Below the pieces are notes generated by a model. The model did not search any database and had not been told where the DNA came from. It saw only the letters and a program-made list of their open reading frames with translations. The position numbers and the translations under genes are program-made. Shown here piece after piece: positions 53,291 to 64,000 of a DNA stretch of 64,000 bases (its first letter is position 1; every line of letters starts with the position of its first letter). The stretch is taken from NCBI GenBank assembly GCA_014529385.2, contig CM043959.1, forward strand, positions 10,380,809 through 10,444,808, read 5' to 3'. The stretch is from Adiantum capillus-veneris. Lineage: Eukaryota > Streptophyta > Polypodiopsida > Polypodiales > Pteridaceae.

Positions 53291-55342
53291 TCACATCACA
53301 GAGATGATAGGAATACTATTTTGGTCATATCTCACAAATGGCTATGAATAAGGTCAAAACTTTTAAATTTATAGATAAAACACATCAATTGAAACATTTT
53401 CTCTCTTGGGTGTCATGTGAAAATCCCGAGCTAAGAGTTATGGTAAGAAAACAGCTTGCTGCCCACTGCACAATGGACCCCAAGCTCCTTGGAGAATCAT
53501 TATATAGATTCATTGGATGAGAAAACCCACTTAGAAAAATTAAATTATTGATTACAATTGATGATAAATATATTTAGGTCTCCAATATCACTTTGTGAGT
53601 GCGATTATTAACTATTCCATGACTGGGTTTACCTACGTGTGGAGGTGCTACCAAGGGGGAGTATCATACGACTTTGTGAGTTGGTCAAGTTGTTTATATA
53701 TGATTTATGGTTGTTTTTTTGAGTTGATTTCAAGTGTTATATGTCCATAAACTTATATGAGGGTATATGGTTAGTCAACTCGAACCCTACATGCAGATAT
53801 GAATAAAGTGGCTTTCTTTTCTTGTTACTATTTGTTACATGAGTCTCATATGGGCAAAGTAATGTGATAAGGTGTTAGTCTATATTATGGAGCTAAGATT
53901 TATGCATTGGTTTGAGGTCAGATACTTCTATTTGCATACTATGCATGCACCCAAAATTGCAAAAAGCTGTTTTTCGCATATATGTGAAGTTATGGTTTAT
54001 GGTTGATCAAAATGACGGAGCTATTTTTCATCATGTTTATGATGATGGAATGATGTCAAATGATATATGGAACCTCATCGATGGATGTGGATTACTCATA
54101 TGCATGTGTACATTGCTTTTCACCCTTTTAGGTCAAAAACTAGTTCTATGTGCTAGGGGGGTGAGGTGTAGTCATAGTGCATCACTTATGCATGGTTGGG
54201 TATTGTAAAAGTTGGGTTTTGATATCATGTTTAGCTGTTGTTTGGTATTATTTAATGCATAAAAATTTCATGTCTTAAGGGCCACGTGGGTGGGCTCAGT
54301 TCGATTGTAGTGGATATGCCAAACTCCAAGTGTGGGAGTTGGTTCAATATGGAATAAGGGTTATTGTCAAGGGCTGATATCCCTCATGGATTATGGTTGT
54401 GATTTTGATTGTGGAAGCTTATGTGGCTCTTGGATATTTTTTTTGATATTTTTATGCTACAGTATTTTTAGGCTACCAAAATTTTTGCAGCCATGTTCTG
54501 TGTGCTAAAGTGGTCTTGCAAGAGTGGATGCACATCACCCTGAGTTGGGTGAGGGGCTCGCCCATGTGATGTGATTGGATTATGGTTTATGGTTTTTGGA
54601 TTGGATCAAAAAGTGGGTTTTGATGGTTCATAGTGGACTTGAAAGGGTAGAGACCCTATACAATTTGATTGCTTGAAAAAGATTGTTTGTGCATATGGAA
54701 GATGCTATTATGATTCGACTCACGTGTTATGTTTCTCATGGCAGCGTCGCTACAAGACTAGGATCACCTACATCGCTTAGCCTTAGACAAAAGGGTCGAT
54801 GAATTGGGGCTTTGCTAGATCAGGGGTGTTGCCTATGTCTTATTTTTTCTTAGGCTCATCTACATGATTAGTGTGTCAGGGGTTGAACAAATTACATGGC
54901 TAATGCGTCGAGGATCTTGCCTTGGCTTTGCCTAAACACCCAATGTTGGGAATCAAAGAGGCATGGTGCCTAAATTGGTATGGTTGGTTTTGATACCCTA
55001 CCACCTGTTGGTATTTGGGATCCTTTCAAAGCTCGGGTTCATGGAGGGAGGTGAAGTGGCCTCAAGCTATGTCTGGCTCAGTTAGGTTGGAGGTGTTTTG
55101 GCTCGCTCTTACAAAGTTAAATTCTCTTAGTTCGTAGTAAAGAGGAAGTGGATGGGTGGACTGGACGATCCCTACATGGGGCCCAATGCTCTGCTAGTCA
55201 TTTTATTTTTTTGATGTTATGGTATACCTAGATTTTGTTATTGCATTAATACATGGTTTCTTGTTTCATGTAGATGGGGCATTCAAAGATTCTCTTTTGT
55301 CAGTCTCCTGTGTCTCTGCACACTCTATTTCACCTTCCAATA

Positions 55343-55385
<43 letters not shown>

Positions 55386-55594
55386 TTTTGCAATGTGGTG
55401 TACACATATATTCAACCTCCATAATGTTATTTTTCTTGAGTACGCTTTTATTCATATCACTTATTCAGAGGTTACACTAGTTTCTAGGTGCCTCTTGATG
55501 TATTCTGACTCATGGCCTAAACTCCATGCTAGGTCGAGCGTTGAGAACTCCTCCCCTATGCAAACACTTCCACAACTCTATTGTATATTGAAAT
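53280..55594 (+). repeat. Right arm of inverted pair: 3' internal end plus LTR
   Basis: Plus-strand 3' terminus of an LTR element. The interior 53280-53650 ends with GGTGCTACC and the polypurine tract AAGGGGGAG (about 53654-53662), followed by an LTR of about 1.9 kb (TATCATACGACTTTG...). It mirrors 48930-51250. It is cut at 55595 by the family G copy B LTR. A CT tract lies at 55346-55385. Small frames inside are not genes. Confidence 0.7.
53654..53662 (+). other. Polypurine tract, right arm
   Basis: AAGGGGGAG in front of the presumed LTR. The mirror position in the left arm reads GAGGGGGAA on the minus strand. Confidence 0.55.
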
Positions 55595-56286
55595 TGTAAT
55601 GGAAATGGCCTATAAACATTGAGAGTAACGGAATTAAGAGACTATAGCGATTATTTTTAAGAGGCTTCTTTGAGAACATAGAGGGTGAACTTAATTACCT
55701 GTAGCAACATAACCATTATACTTAATTAACTTCACATGAACAATACTTTGGCAAGAGAGAGAGCTAGAGAATTTGACAACAGTTGAGGACTGGATTTATG
55801 TGGAGCCGGTACCTAGATTCTCCCAGAAAGAGAGACTTGATACATTACAATCTTTGGTTTCCTTGAGACCTAGGTGATGCCCTGAAGATGGAAAGATTTA
55901 TGCATCACAAGCATAACATAACCTTTGTAAAAGTATTAACCATCCGAGCCTCCTTCCCAAGGCCTCAAACACCTTCAAAGGTGGAGAGAGCAAGCGGGGA
56001 ATGAGGGTAGGGAAGGGGAAGAAGAAACATTCATATGAGAAAGAAATAGTTCCTCACTTATCATCACTCTTGTTTCTTAGCATATCATGATAGCATAGTA
56101 ATGAAGATGGAGAAGATGACAAGCTTAAGCATTGAAGCATGACTCTTGGTTGGATTTTTATTCCATAGCCAAGAGTGTTGGTGTAGGCTCTCAACTTCTC
56201 AACAAGCTTGGAAAAGGATATGAAGCTCTTGCACTTGGTACTTCTCACAATGAGAGTGTGTGTGTGTGTGTGTGTGGTGATGAGAC

Positions 56287-56327
<41 letters not shown>

Positions 56328-57257
56328 CTTGCAAGCAATCCCCCTCCTTGCTTGGGTCGACCCCCTCTTCTATCTCATGCATGGAGCTCATTGGCTCTCT
56401 CAAGCGTAGCCAATCATAAGCTTGGGTCAAGTCAAGTAGTGGAGGTAGTCCTTGGACAAGTGTTCTCCTTTCCCCATTGAGAGACAAGGCTTCATAAATG
56501 CCTAATCAATTAACTTAATTAGCTAAATCCTCATTGGACCTCTTTAAGGGTCAACCAATACGCTTTAGGCACACCTTGAGGGAAACCTATCTAGGGGCTT
56601 GACATGTGTCGCTTTTGCCTCTTGAGCAAGGGGTGCCCTTTGGGAGAGAGAGAAGTCATTCAACCTCATCCCCTACTTATGTGACTCACCCCCTCCTTTA
56701 TAGGCATGCATGTTGGCTTTCAAAGCCCCAAGCAACTTGGCCCCCTACATTCTTAAGCACTCAAACACCTTATTCATCAAGCATAGGGTTAGCAAGTGCA
56801 TGGCCTCTCTCTCTATCTCTCTGTCATGCCCCTAGCCTCAAGGGATCGCCTCTCCTTGTAGGGATTGGATTTGACTTCAAGCACATGCCTACCTTCAAGA
56901 ATGCAGCTTAGTTGTCAAGCATCTCATGCATTTTTCATTATCAAGCACCTCATGCAATTTTAATTATCAAGCACCTCAAGCATAGGCCTATCTTGCCTAA
57001 GGTCTAAGGACATGTAGCACTAACCTTTAGAGGTCTTTAATGAAGATAACCCTAACGTTTTTAAGCTCCATTAGCTAGTATTTCTCTTTGACAAACCATC
57101 TCTCATTTGGACCCCTTTAACTTTGGTCCTGTGTTGAGATAGATCCATAAGCAGATGTCTATATTCTAACCCTTGTTTCCATTTATTCTCCCACATTAAA
57201 TGATCATTTTAATATGAGAAAATCATTTGGGTTGGTTAGATATTATATTTTATGACA
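55595..57257 (-). repeat. 3' LTR of family G copy B
   Basis: On the minus strand it starts TGTCATAAAATA at 57257 after AAGAGAGAGGTAA. Homologous to 43483-45008 and to 59282-60902. Contains (GT)n 56256-56277 and (GA)n 56289-56324, which create meaningless repeat frames. Confidence 0.8.
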
Positions 57258-57730
57258 TTACCTCTCTCTTGAAATCATAGTCGTCCTCGACTATGAGGTT
57301 GAAGAGATAAAGCCTTATTCATTAGTTGATGTTTCTTAGCGGGTAGAGGATCCCTTTTTACCCTACGACATCATTCCAAGATGGATGACTAATCATTTGG
57401 GGCTTGGGAGACTTAGCTACCGCAGGCATGTCTGCTTTTTAGTCCATATCATAGTTCCAAAGTAGAGTGACAATTTCTACTTGGTGTTTGAGAGAATCAT
57501 GCATACTACTTAAATTTGTGCACAATAAAAAGAAAATTAGTCTTATTAGACAAATACATCGATCATTTCAAGGAAACAATTATATTTTCTTACCCTGTAA
57601 GCATTGAAAAGGTTCATACTATCCTTAAGTTGTACTCCTTGCATCCATCTAGCATCCTCAAAAGGATAATTCTAAACTTAAGAAGATATCATCGGATAAT
57701 CTTACCATGCCGTAGCACCTTGTCTTCATG

Positions 57731-58413
57731 TCAAAGGATAGCTTTGGGTTGTAGCACCTCTTCTTGATCTTCAATCTCTAGTGGGTCTTCAATAATTGGT
57801 TCTCTTGGTGGCTCTCCTTTGTAGGGCTTAAGTAGGCTCACATGAAAAGCATTGTGTATGAGCCAATGGCTGGGAAACTTGAGTTGATAAGCCATGTCAT
57901 TGATTGGCTTCAAGATTTGAAAAGGACCATAGTATCTTTTTGCTAGTTTAGCATAATGCTTTTGATGGCCCGTATGATTTTTGCCTATTGTTTGCCTTAA
58001 TCAAGCCTTGGGAAACTTGAGTAAGACCCAATCATTTTCTTTGAGCGATAAGGCTCTTCTGTTCTTAATAGCAACAGCCTTTTGCCTTTATTGAGAGATG
58101 TATATAGCTTCCTTAATCTTTTGGAAAGATTCTTGTAGGTCACAAATATACTCATTAGCAAAACAAAGATCTTCCCATGTACTTTAAGTAGCAAGGGAAT
58201 TTTAGGTCTTTCCTCTATAATCTCAAAAGGTGCCTTTCTCGTAGTAGTATGGACAATATTATTGTATGCATAGTCTACAAGGGGTAAGTACTTCTCCCGT
58301 TGTGAGTGTTCATCTACTTTTGTAACATATGTCTTTAGTAGATCGAGAATTTTAAGATTGGCTATCTCACTTTGGCCATCCATTTGTGGGTCATAGGCCG
58401 AAGAGAAATTCAA
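57731..58413 (-). pseudogene. Integrase end and GPF module, copy B
   Basis: 58413-57997: PQMDGQSEIANLKILDLLKT carries the catalytic Glu (SEIAN), followed by KYLPLVDYAYNNIVHTTTRK. 57913-57731: [20 protein letters not shown] and [13 protein letters not shown] precede the chromodomain region (to about 57600, broken). Frame changes near 57990. Confidence 0.75.
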
Positions 58414-58441
58414 TCTTGTACCTAGATTTTCAAAGAGACCT

Positions 58442-58881
58442 TTAAAAAAAATTATTGATCATTCTAGGATCTCTATTTGACACGATGGATGTTGGCAATC
58501 CATGGTGTTTGAAAATTTGGGATATGAGGAGGGTTGCAATTTGGTGTGACTCAATAGTCTTTTTGACAATAATAAAATGTGCTTGCTTGCTAAACCTATC
58601 AACTATTTTCCATATTCTCGTATTCCCATGCATAGACTTAGGTAATGCAAATATAAAATCCATGGATATACTCTCCCATGGTGAATTAGGGATTGGAAAG
58701 GGATGGAGTAACCAGGTTGCTTCCCTCTATCATACTTGGTCTTTTGGCATACCACACATTTTGAAACATACTCTTGTATTTCTACTTCCATGGTAGTCCA
58801 ATAAAAGTACGTTTCTACTCCTCGAAGAGTATGTTGAATGCATTTATGCCCCGCATAGGGAGGAGCATGGGATTCATACAT
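58442..58881 (-). pseudogene. Integrase finger and core, copy B
   Basis: HAPPYAGHKCIQHTLRGVET with YVSKCVVCQKTKYDRGKQPG forms the HHCC finger (58881-58740). MDFIFALPKSMHGNTRIWKI gives the first catalytic Asp, and GLPTSIVSNRDPRMINNFF the second region, where the usual SD reads SN followed by RD. One frame change lies near 58660. Confidence 0.8.
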
Positions 58882-58941
58882 AACTTTCTCACAAAGGGAG
58901 TGAGTAACACATAGCCTCCTGCCATGGACAAGATAATCATC

Positions 58942-59281
58942 CTACAAGTTGAATGGTTCCTTCTTATTCCCTAAGACAAGGGCTGACATTATGTCTTTAA
59001 AGTTAGGGTCAACAGCATACTCATCTATCATAGAAGATAGATAATTTTGAGTTGCTATAGACACTGCATTGACTCTTGATTGTCGTGAAAGTGCATCGGG
59101 CACTTGATTATGCTTACCAGCAATGTGAGAAATATGAAAATAAAATTGCAAACGAAAATTTACCCACCTCATTTGTTTGTTGAAGAGCTTGGTTTGGGTC
59201 ATGAAGTACTTGAGACTTTGGTGGTTCGTGCGCAAAATTAATAGAGTCCCTAATAGATAGTGCTCCCATGTGTCTAGGGCA
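58942..59281 (-). pseudogene. RNase H of copy B, cut by copy C
   Basis: The minus-strand reading begins at the junction: ALDTWEHYLLGTLLILRTNH, then QSLKYFMTQTKLFNKQMRWV and HISHIAGKHNQVPDALSRQS. This is the C-terminal half of a chromovirus RNase H. The break at 59281/59282 is within codons of an otherwise continuous reading. Confidence 0.85.
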
Positions 59282-59665
59282 TGTCATATTAATCAATTTC
59301 TAATTGTCCTAAATGATTTTGTCATGTTAAACTGATCATTTAATAAGGGAAAGTGCGAGGGGAGAAAAAGCTAGAATATTGCTTAAGCTAGCGAACTGGC
59401 CACAATAGGGGTCCAAAGGAGGGAAAATAGGGATCCAAAAGGGGGGCCATCAAAAAGAGAAATGTGCACCAATGGGATTAAAAGACCCTAAGGTTCAGCC
59501 CATCAAGACTTCCAAAATGCTAAGGTTCCAAAATTCAAAGGTTCTATCCAAAGGTCAAAAGCCTAGGGAAATTGGATGCTTTATGTGTGTCCCAAAAGTC
59601 TTCAACCATCCCTACATAGGAGGGGGCGAGCCCTAGAAGTAGGAGATGAGAGAGAAACTCACCAG

Positions 59666-59699
<34 letters not shown>

Positions 59700-60902
59700 G
59701 CTCCCTTTACACAAAGGGAATGAGGGACACATGTCAGCTCCCTAGCCCAGATGCCCACAAGGTGTACTCAATTCCTATTAAATGGCCTTGGAGGTGGACC
59801 AATGAGAATTAAGCTAGAGTAAATCTAGTTTATTATTTAAAAACACTTAATAAAAGAACCAATAAGAATTAATCTCTCTAGAAGACTATTGGACAGTCTC
59901 CCAAGGGGTCCAATGAGCATTCAACAGCCTAATGGCTTGCTTGATTCCTATTGGCTAGGAGGAAAAGGGGTCCAATGAGAGTTTATTTGAATTAAGTAAT
60001 TACCTAAAGCTCTCACAAAAGGGGAAAGAGGGACACATGCCATAAGACTATCACTTATGCTGCTTAATTTCCATTGGCTAGGCCTGGGGAGGTCCAATGA
60101 GGTGTGAGGATGAGAAAATAGCAAGAGGGGTCGACCAAGAGAGAGAGGGGGATTGATTTTTGGCAAGGATTATCACACACACCCTCACACAATCTCATGT
60201 GTGAAGCAAAGAAGACTCTCTCTACTTCTCAAGCTTGAATGAAAGCTTACCACCTACTCCAAGCTTGTGAGAAGGGAGGCCTACACCAACAACCCTTGGC
60301 TTTGTGATGCAAATCCAACCAAGAGCCAATATTCAATGCATGATCATCTCCTCTACTATGATAATTACTAAGCTAAGCTATGCTAATATGAGTTATTATG
60401 TCAGGATATGTATATATTTCTCGTAAGAATACTCGTAAGAATACTCCTTCTTCCTCTCAATCTACTCTCATACCCCGCTAGCTCTCACCATCTTTGAAGG
60501 TGAGTGAGGTCTTGGGTCTGAGACTGTGAGGGAATTGATGTTGTGTTTGATAAGTGTTTTGCTTAGTGCATGAAGTTTACATCTTCATTGCACTAGCTAG
60601 TATTGAAGGAACACAAAGAACTGTATTATAAAATGTCTCTCTTCATGGGAGAAACCATAATACAAAGCCTTTTGGAGGGGGGACCGGCTCCATGAAAATC
60701 CGGTCCTCAATTGTTGTCAATTGCTTAATTTCCCTCTCTTTTGAAGTATTTTTCATGCTATCTAACTAGGTGTTATACTTTTAATTGCTCTCTCCACCCA
60801 AGCACTCTTGTTATGCTCATTAGGAAGATATTCTAATGGAATGCTCACTATGTTCATGCTATTTTCCGCTACATACACGTTACTAGGCCAATGAATTTTA
60901 CA
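59282..60902 (+). repeat. 5' LTR of family G copy C
   Basis: Starts TGTCATATTAATC and ends AATTTTACA just before the primer site, 1621 bp. It is the inverted counterpart of the LTRs of copies A and B (GGACCGGCTCC and ATCCGGT landmarks shared). (CA)n at 59668-59698. Confidence 0.85.
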
Positions 60903-60903
60903 T

Positions 60904-60920
60904 TGGTATCAGATCACGAG
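60904..60920 (+). other. Primer binding site of copy C
   Basis: TGGTATCAGATCACGAG, initiator-Met type with slight divergence, two bases past the LTR end. Confidence 0.8.
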
Positions 60921-61308
60921 GTTTCTCTTTTCTTGCTCAAGAAGGGAGGTCCTCAAGCTAGCTATAAATGGTTGGTACTATTAATTGCATATGAGTAAGT
61001 AGAATAGGGATTTTTCAGCCTTGCAGTGCACCTGCCTTTGTGCAGTTAACGGGGCATCACCGTCGAGAGCTATGGTCTTAATTGTTGAGTCCTATGGGGC
61101 TTAACCACTATTGAGCTATTAGAAGCTTGACAGGAGCCGGTGCTATTTTGGTGTTGAACGACCCTCTCTTCTATTCCTTGCAATTAATGGTATTCGAGCC
61201 ACGGGTACAGTAGCTTGAGTGCTTTTTCTAAAGGGGTGAAGAGGAGCAGCAATTAGGGCTTGAAGTGCCAAAGTACACCTAAAAATTTTACACCTAAAAG
61301 TTGTTAGA
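60921..61308 (+). other. Leader of copy C
   Basis: Untranslated leader between primer site and gag start. No feature beyond short chance frames. Confidence 0.6.
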
Positions 61309-62460
61309 ATGGCTGACAATAGTCAAGAGAGTGAAATTAATGTTGATAACTTTGATTTTGCTAATGAGCAGGCTACTAATGATGCCCCAATGCTTGTTAA
61401 CTATCTTGTTTCTAGGCTTCAACAAGCCATGGGCAATCCATCCCTCCAAAGTGAAGTGCAACGGCAGCTTCATGCTCATGGTATTCTCCAAGCTCCCCAC
61501 CATGACGAGACAACACCTAGGAAGCCTCCTTGCAAGACTTCCAAAAGAGGCCTCTCTCCGATGCGGGAAGAAGAAGAGGATCCATATGAAGGGCTCAAAA
61601 TTTTTCTCCTTGATGACGCATCTCCTTCTCAAAGGAGAATTCAAGAGCCTCCACCGAAGGAATGAGAAAGAAGTGAGTCTCCTGCCACCTCGGTGGAGAT
61701 GGCTCCACGAAGACGGTGGGATAAATGCTCTCCATCACCTCCAAAACGGAGAAGACCATCGCATACTTCTCCACACCATACTTCAAAGAGGCCATAGGAG
61801 ATCCTATGCCTAATGGAAGAGGTCGTCCAAGCTCAAGAAGTTCAAAGAGGGAGGGAAGAGCATCTCTTTCCTTACCTACAATGGCACCTTTGGTGCCACG
61901 GAAAAAGTTTTGGCCTTTATCCAACAATTCCATGCGGCGTTTTGGAGATGAGGGCTTCACAGAGTCCTCCAAGCTATGCCATGTAGCTATGCACTTTCAA
62001 AAGTCTGCCAGACAATGGTGGTCTAGCCTACGGGCCAACGGTGAAGCTCCAAGAACATGGAAAGCTTTAAGAGCTTCCATTATGAAGCAGTTTTTGGACA
62101 CCGATGCCAAAGACAAAGTACTCACTGAATGGCGAAGCTTGAAGATCTCTCCCTACGAATCCATTCACACATACATAGACAAGTTTTGGGATTACAAATC
62201 AAAGCCACTGCCTTCAAGAAGTTGGATTTTGGAGAACAAAAGAAACAATTTTGTGCGAGCTTAACTGAAGCAATGGTGGAGTATGTCAACTCCCAAAGGC
62301 CACGCACCATATCGGCGTTTATACGCCATACTATGGTGGCGCCTCGAATCAATTTCCAAACGGGGGCTAAAAGAAATTCTAAGTCCATGGAAAACAAGGG
62401 TTCCAATGAGCCTAAGGGGAAGGACAATGTCCAAAAGTCTCTTAAGGGCAACTCCAACAA
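61309..62460 (+). pseudogene. Gag of family G copy C, frameshifted
   Basis: MADNSQESEINVDNFDFANE begins the N-terminal region. The frame ends at 61663 after a Lys/Glu/Arg-rich stretch. The capsid core is spread over three frames: FLTYNGTFGATEKVLAFIQQ (about 61875-61935), KLCHVAMHFQKSARQWWSSL and TWKALRASIMKQFLDTD (61975-62115), then KATAFKKLDFGEQKKQFCAS and TISAFIRHTMVAPRINFQ (62195-62360). This is the standard retrotransposon Gag order. At least three frame breaks (about 61664, 61936, 62190). A basic Lys/Asn-rich linker leads to the zinc knuckle. Gag would assemble the particle. Confidence 0.85.
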
Positions 62461-62929
62461 AGCTAAAGAGAAGGGAGTTTATAAAGGCAAAAATAAACTC
62501 TCTCCTGAAGAGCTTGAGCGTTATCATAAGGATAACTGTTGTTTCAAGTGCGACGAGCAAGGGCATTCGTACCGCACTTGTCCCCAAAAGAACACCCACC
62601 ATGAACCTCCTAGAGCTACCTTGGTCAAAATCCAAGAGGAGGAAATTCACCACAAAGGATCTCCTCTATGCCATGCTTGGGGAAAGGTAAGAGAACATGA
62701 TGCTTTTATTCTCTTTGACCCTGGTTCTACTCACAATTTTATATCTATAGAATTGGCCACCAAGCTAGGCATACAAGCCTACGAGATGGGAGATTTCCTA
62801 CCCGCAGACGGTGCTTTCAAGGGGCAAGAAGCTTCAGTCACTCCCTTAATTGGGAAATTGAGGCTCCATGTCCAAAGCTATGTGGACAAAGAGGACTTAT
62901 TTATCTCTCTCTCAAGCATGGGGATGTAA
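62461..62929 (+). pseudogene. Nucleocapsid knuckle and protease, copy C
   Basis: Within a 266-residue frame that starts upstream at 62129. The CCHC knuckle CFKCDEQGHSYRTC is complete at 62540-62581. The protease reads AFILFDPGSTHNFISIELAT, with DPG where DSG or DTG is required, then LFISLSSMGM and a stop at 62927. The protease continues in another frame as HGDVILGAPWFDCMASNVKL (62915-62975). The active-site change and frameshift make it inactive. The knuckle binds element RNA. Confidence 0.85.
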
Positions 62930-63214
62930 TCCTAGGGGCACCATGGTTTGATTGCATGGCTTCCAATGTTAAATTGCTTGAAAGGAGAATCTGCTTTATG
63001 TTCAGGGAAAAAGATATGTATATAGATGCTAAGAAAATGGGTAACACTATACCCATTGTACATACAAAAGCTTTCAACAAGTCAATAAAGATCTCCATTT
63101 CTGTGTACATGATTTTTGTTTAAGATTCCCAAAATGAACCTAATGTTTTAGCAAAAGAAAATATACACAATCAAAAGGAATTAGAGCTATCCAATTTTCT
63201 CAAGGGGTGTCAGG
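62930..63214 (+). pseudogene. Protease end and RT spacer, copy C
   Basis: In-frame reading of VILGAPWFDCMASNVKLLER, REKDMYIDAKKMGNTIPIVH and IHNQKELELSNFLKGCQDVF. Stop near 63122. This is the normal spacer leading into the RT. Confidence 0.6.
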
Positions 63215-64000
63215 ATGTCTTTATTGATGAGTCACGACATCCCTTGTGAGCTACCTCCTAAACGAGGCAATGATGACCATGCAATTGAACTTCTTCCAAG
63301 AAGTTCACCGCCTAACAAACCTCCTTATAGAGTTTCTCAAGCGCAACAAGAGGAGATTATGCGGCAAGTGCATGAGTTAGTTAAGAAGGGCATGGTTAGG
63401 CCTAGCTCATCTCCATTTTGTTCTCCTGTGCTACTAGTGCAAAAGAAAGACGGCACATATCGTATGTGTGTCAACTATAGAGCACTACATAGGATCACTA
63501 TCAAAAATAGGTTTCCCGTTCCACGAGTAGAAGACCTATTTGATAAGCTACAAGGGTCCACCTACTTCAATAGGATTAACCTAAAAAGTGGCTATCATCA
63601 AATAAGGATAGTTGATCAAGACATTGTAAAGACTGCATTTTGCACTACGTTTGGTCTTTACGAATATATCGTCATGCCTTTTGGCTTGACCAGTGCACCA
63701 GCCACATTCAAACGCTTGATGGAGAATCTATTCAGGCCTCACTGAACCTTTACTAGAGTGTTCTTTGATGATATCATCATCTACTTTAATTCATTAGACA
63801 AACACAAGCAACAGCTCCAAGTAATATTTCAAGTTCTAAGAGAGAATAAACTTTATGTTATTAGAAAGAAAAGTGAATTTTCTTACAAGAGATTCATTAT
63901 TTAGGTCACATTATCTCTCAAAATGGCATCTAAATGGTTCCATCAAAGTTAGAGGTAATAAAAGGATGGACTAAACCAACTAATTTTCATGAACTAAGAA
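63215..64000 (+). pseudogene. Reverse transcriptase of copy C
   Basis: An open frame to 63745 holds HDIPCELPPKRGNDDHAIEL, SSPFCSPVLLVQKKDGTYRM, CVNYRALHRITIKNRFPVPR and FGLTSAPATFKRLMENLFRP. A TGA at 63743 interrupts. The catalytic box RVFFDDIIIYFNSLDKH follows in the same frame at about 63751-63800, then VLRENKLYVIRKKSEFSYKR and more stops. A frame change near 63235 separates it from DVFIDESRH upstream. RNase H and integrase would lie beyond the window. Confidence 0.85.

Larger units (their letters stand above)
55595..59281 (-). mobile_element. Family G chromovirus, copy B (3' half, interrupted)
   Basis: Minus-strand RNase H, integrase, C-terminal module and 3' LTR. Its RNase H reading runs without loss up to 59281, where copy C's LTR begins. 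The 5' half should therefore lie beyond copy C, outside the window. It shares structure with copy A but differs at many bases. Confidence 0.8.
59282..64000 (+). mobile_element. Family G chromovirus, copy C (5' part)
   Basis: Plus-strand element running off the window: 5' LTR 59282-60902, primer site 60904, gag, protease and RT. It is inserted in copy B's RNase H (left flank GGGCA). Same family as copies A and B by LTR similarity. It has several frameshifts and stops, so this copy is defective. Confidence 0.9.

Noticed and set aside
56054-56487. Frames with Ser-Leu or Arg-Glu repeats in copy B's LTR
   Set aside because: Caused by adjacent (GT)n and (GA)n tracts.

Overview
The window looks like intergenic, transposon-saturated nuclear DNA of a land plant with a large genome. 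A gymnosperm or a similarly large-genome plant is my best guess. The evidence is layered, decayed Ty3/gypsy retrotransposons of plant-type lineages (chromovirus and Tat), one Ty1/copia relic, initiator-Met-type primer binding sites (TGGTATCAGA...), long LTRs, and many GA/CT tracts. I found no convincing host gene, rRNA or bacterial gene. Almost every coding stretch is a retroelement relic with stops or frameshifts. Clade names come from motif reading, not from a tree.

Layout. 1-7.76 kb: a minus-strand Ty3/gypsy element (T1) with gag, protease and RT, in which RT is fused directly to the pol C-terminal tail because RNase H and integrase are deleted. Its 3' LTR lies at about 1310-1702. 8.3-8.8 kb: a plus-strand LTR and primer site of a related family, inverted relative to T1's LTR. 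9.47-11.2 kb: seven near-perfect 20-bp palindromes spaced 283-288 bp apart. 11.4-14.76 kb: open but broken frames for an unrecognised lysine/glutamate-rich coiled-coil protein, ending in a polypurine tract and LTR start at 14856. 15.67-22.24 kb: a minus-strand non-autonomous element (TR-GAG type) with 2.2-kb LTRs and a gag fragment. 22.25-25.13 kb: a decayed plus-strand pol.

25.7-38.2 kb: an unrecognised degenerate coding region with two insertions. One is a 1347-bp TTAA-flanked inverted-repeat element (piggyBac-like). The other is an 8.7-kb chromovirus (28618-37326) with perfect CACGA target duplications and near-identical LTRs. Inside that chromovirus, the segment between the RT core and RNase H has been replaced by about 3.36 kb of a Tat-lineage element (RNase H, archaeal-type RNase H, integrase and LTR). 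It appears to be a recombinant retrotransposon.

38.2-41.5 kb: GC-rich, microsatellite-rich DNA with two terminal-inverted-repeat elements, one holding a tRNA-like B box. 41.5-42.66 kb: the 5' part of a copia element. 42.7-43.48 kb: a gypsy RT relic. 43.48-46.87, 55.6-59.28 and 59.28-64.0 kb: three copies of one chromovirus family (G). Two are minus-strand 3' halves. The third is a plus-strand copy with LTR, primer site, gag, protease and RT, inserted exactly into the RNase H of the second. 48.9-55.6 kb: two diverged 2.3-kb arms in inverted orientation, each carrying a 3' internal end, a polypurine tract and an LTR, with a tandemly duplicated RNase H relic between them.

Nothing here works as an operon. 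The relationships are nesting and recombination. Coordinates of LTR ends, junctions and degenerate domains were read by eye and may be off by a few to tens of bases, except where target duplications fix them.
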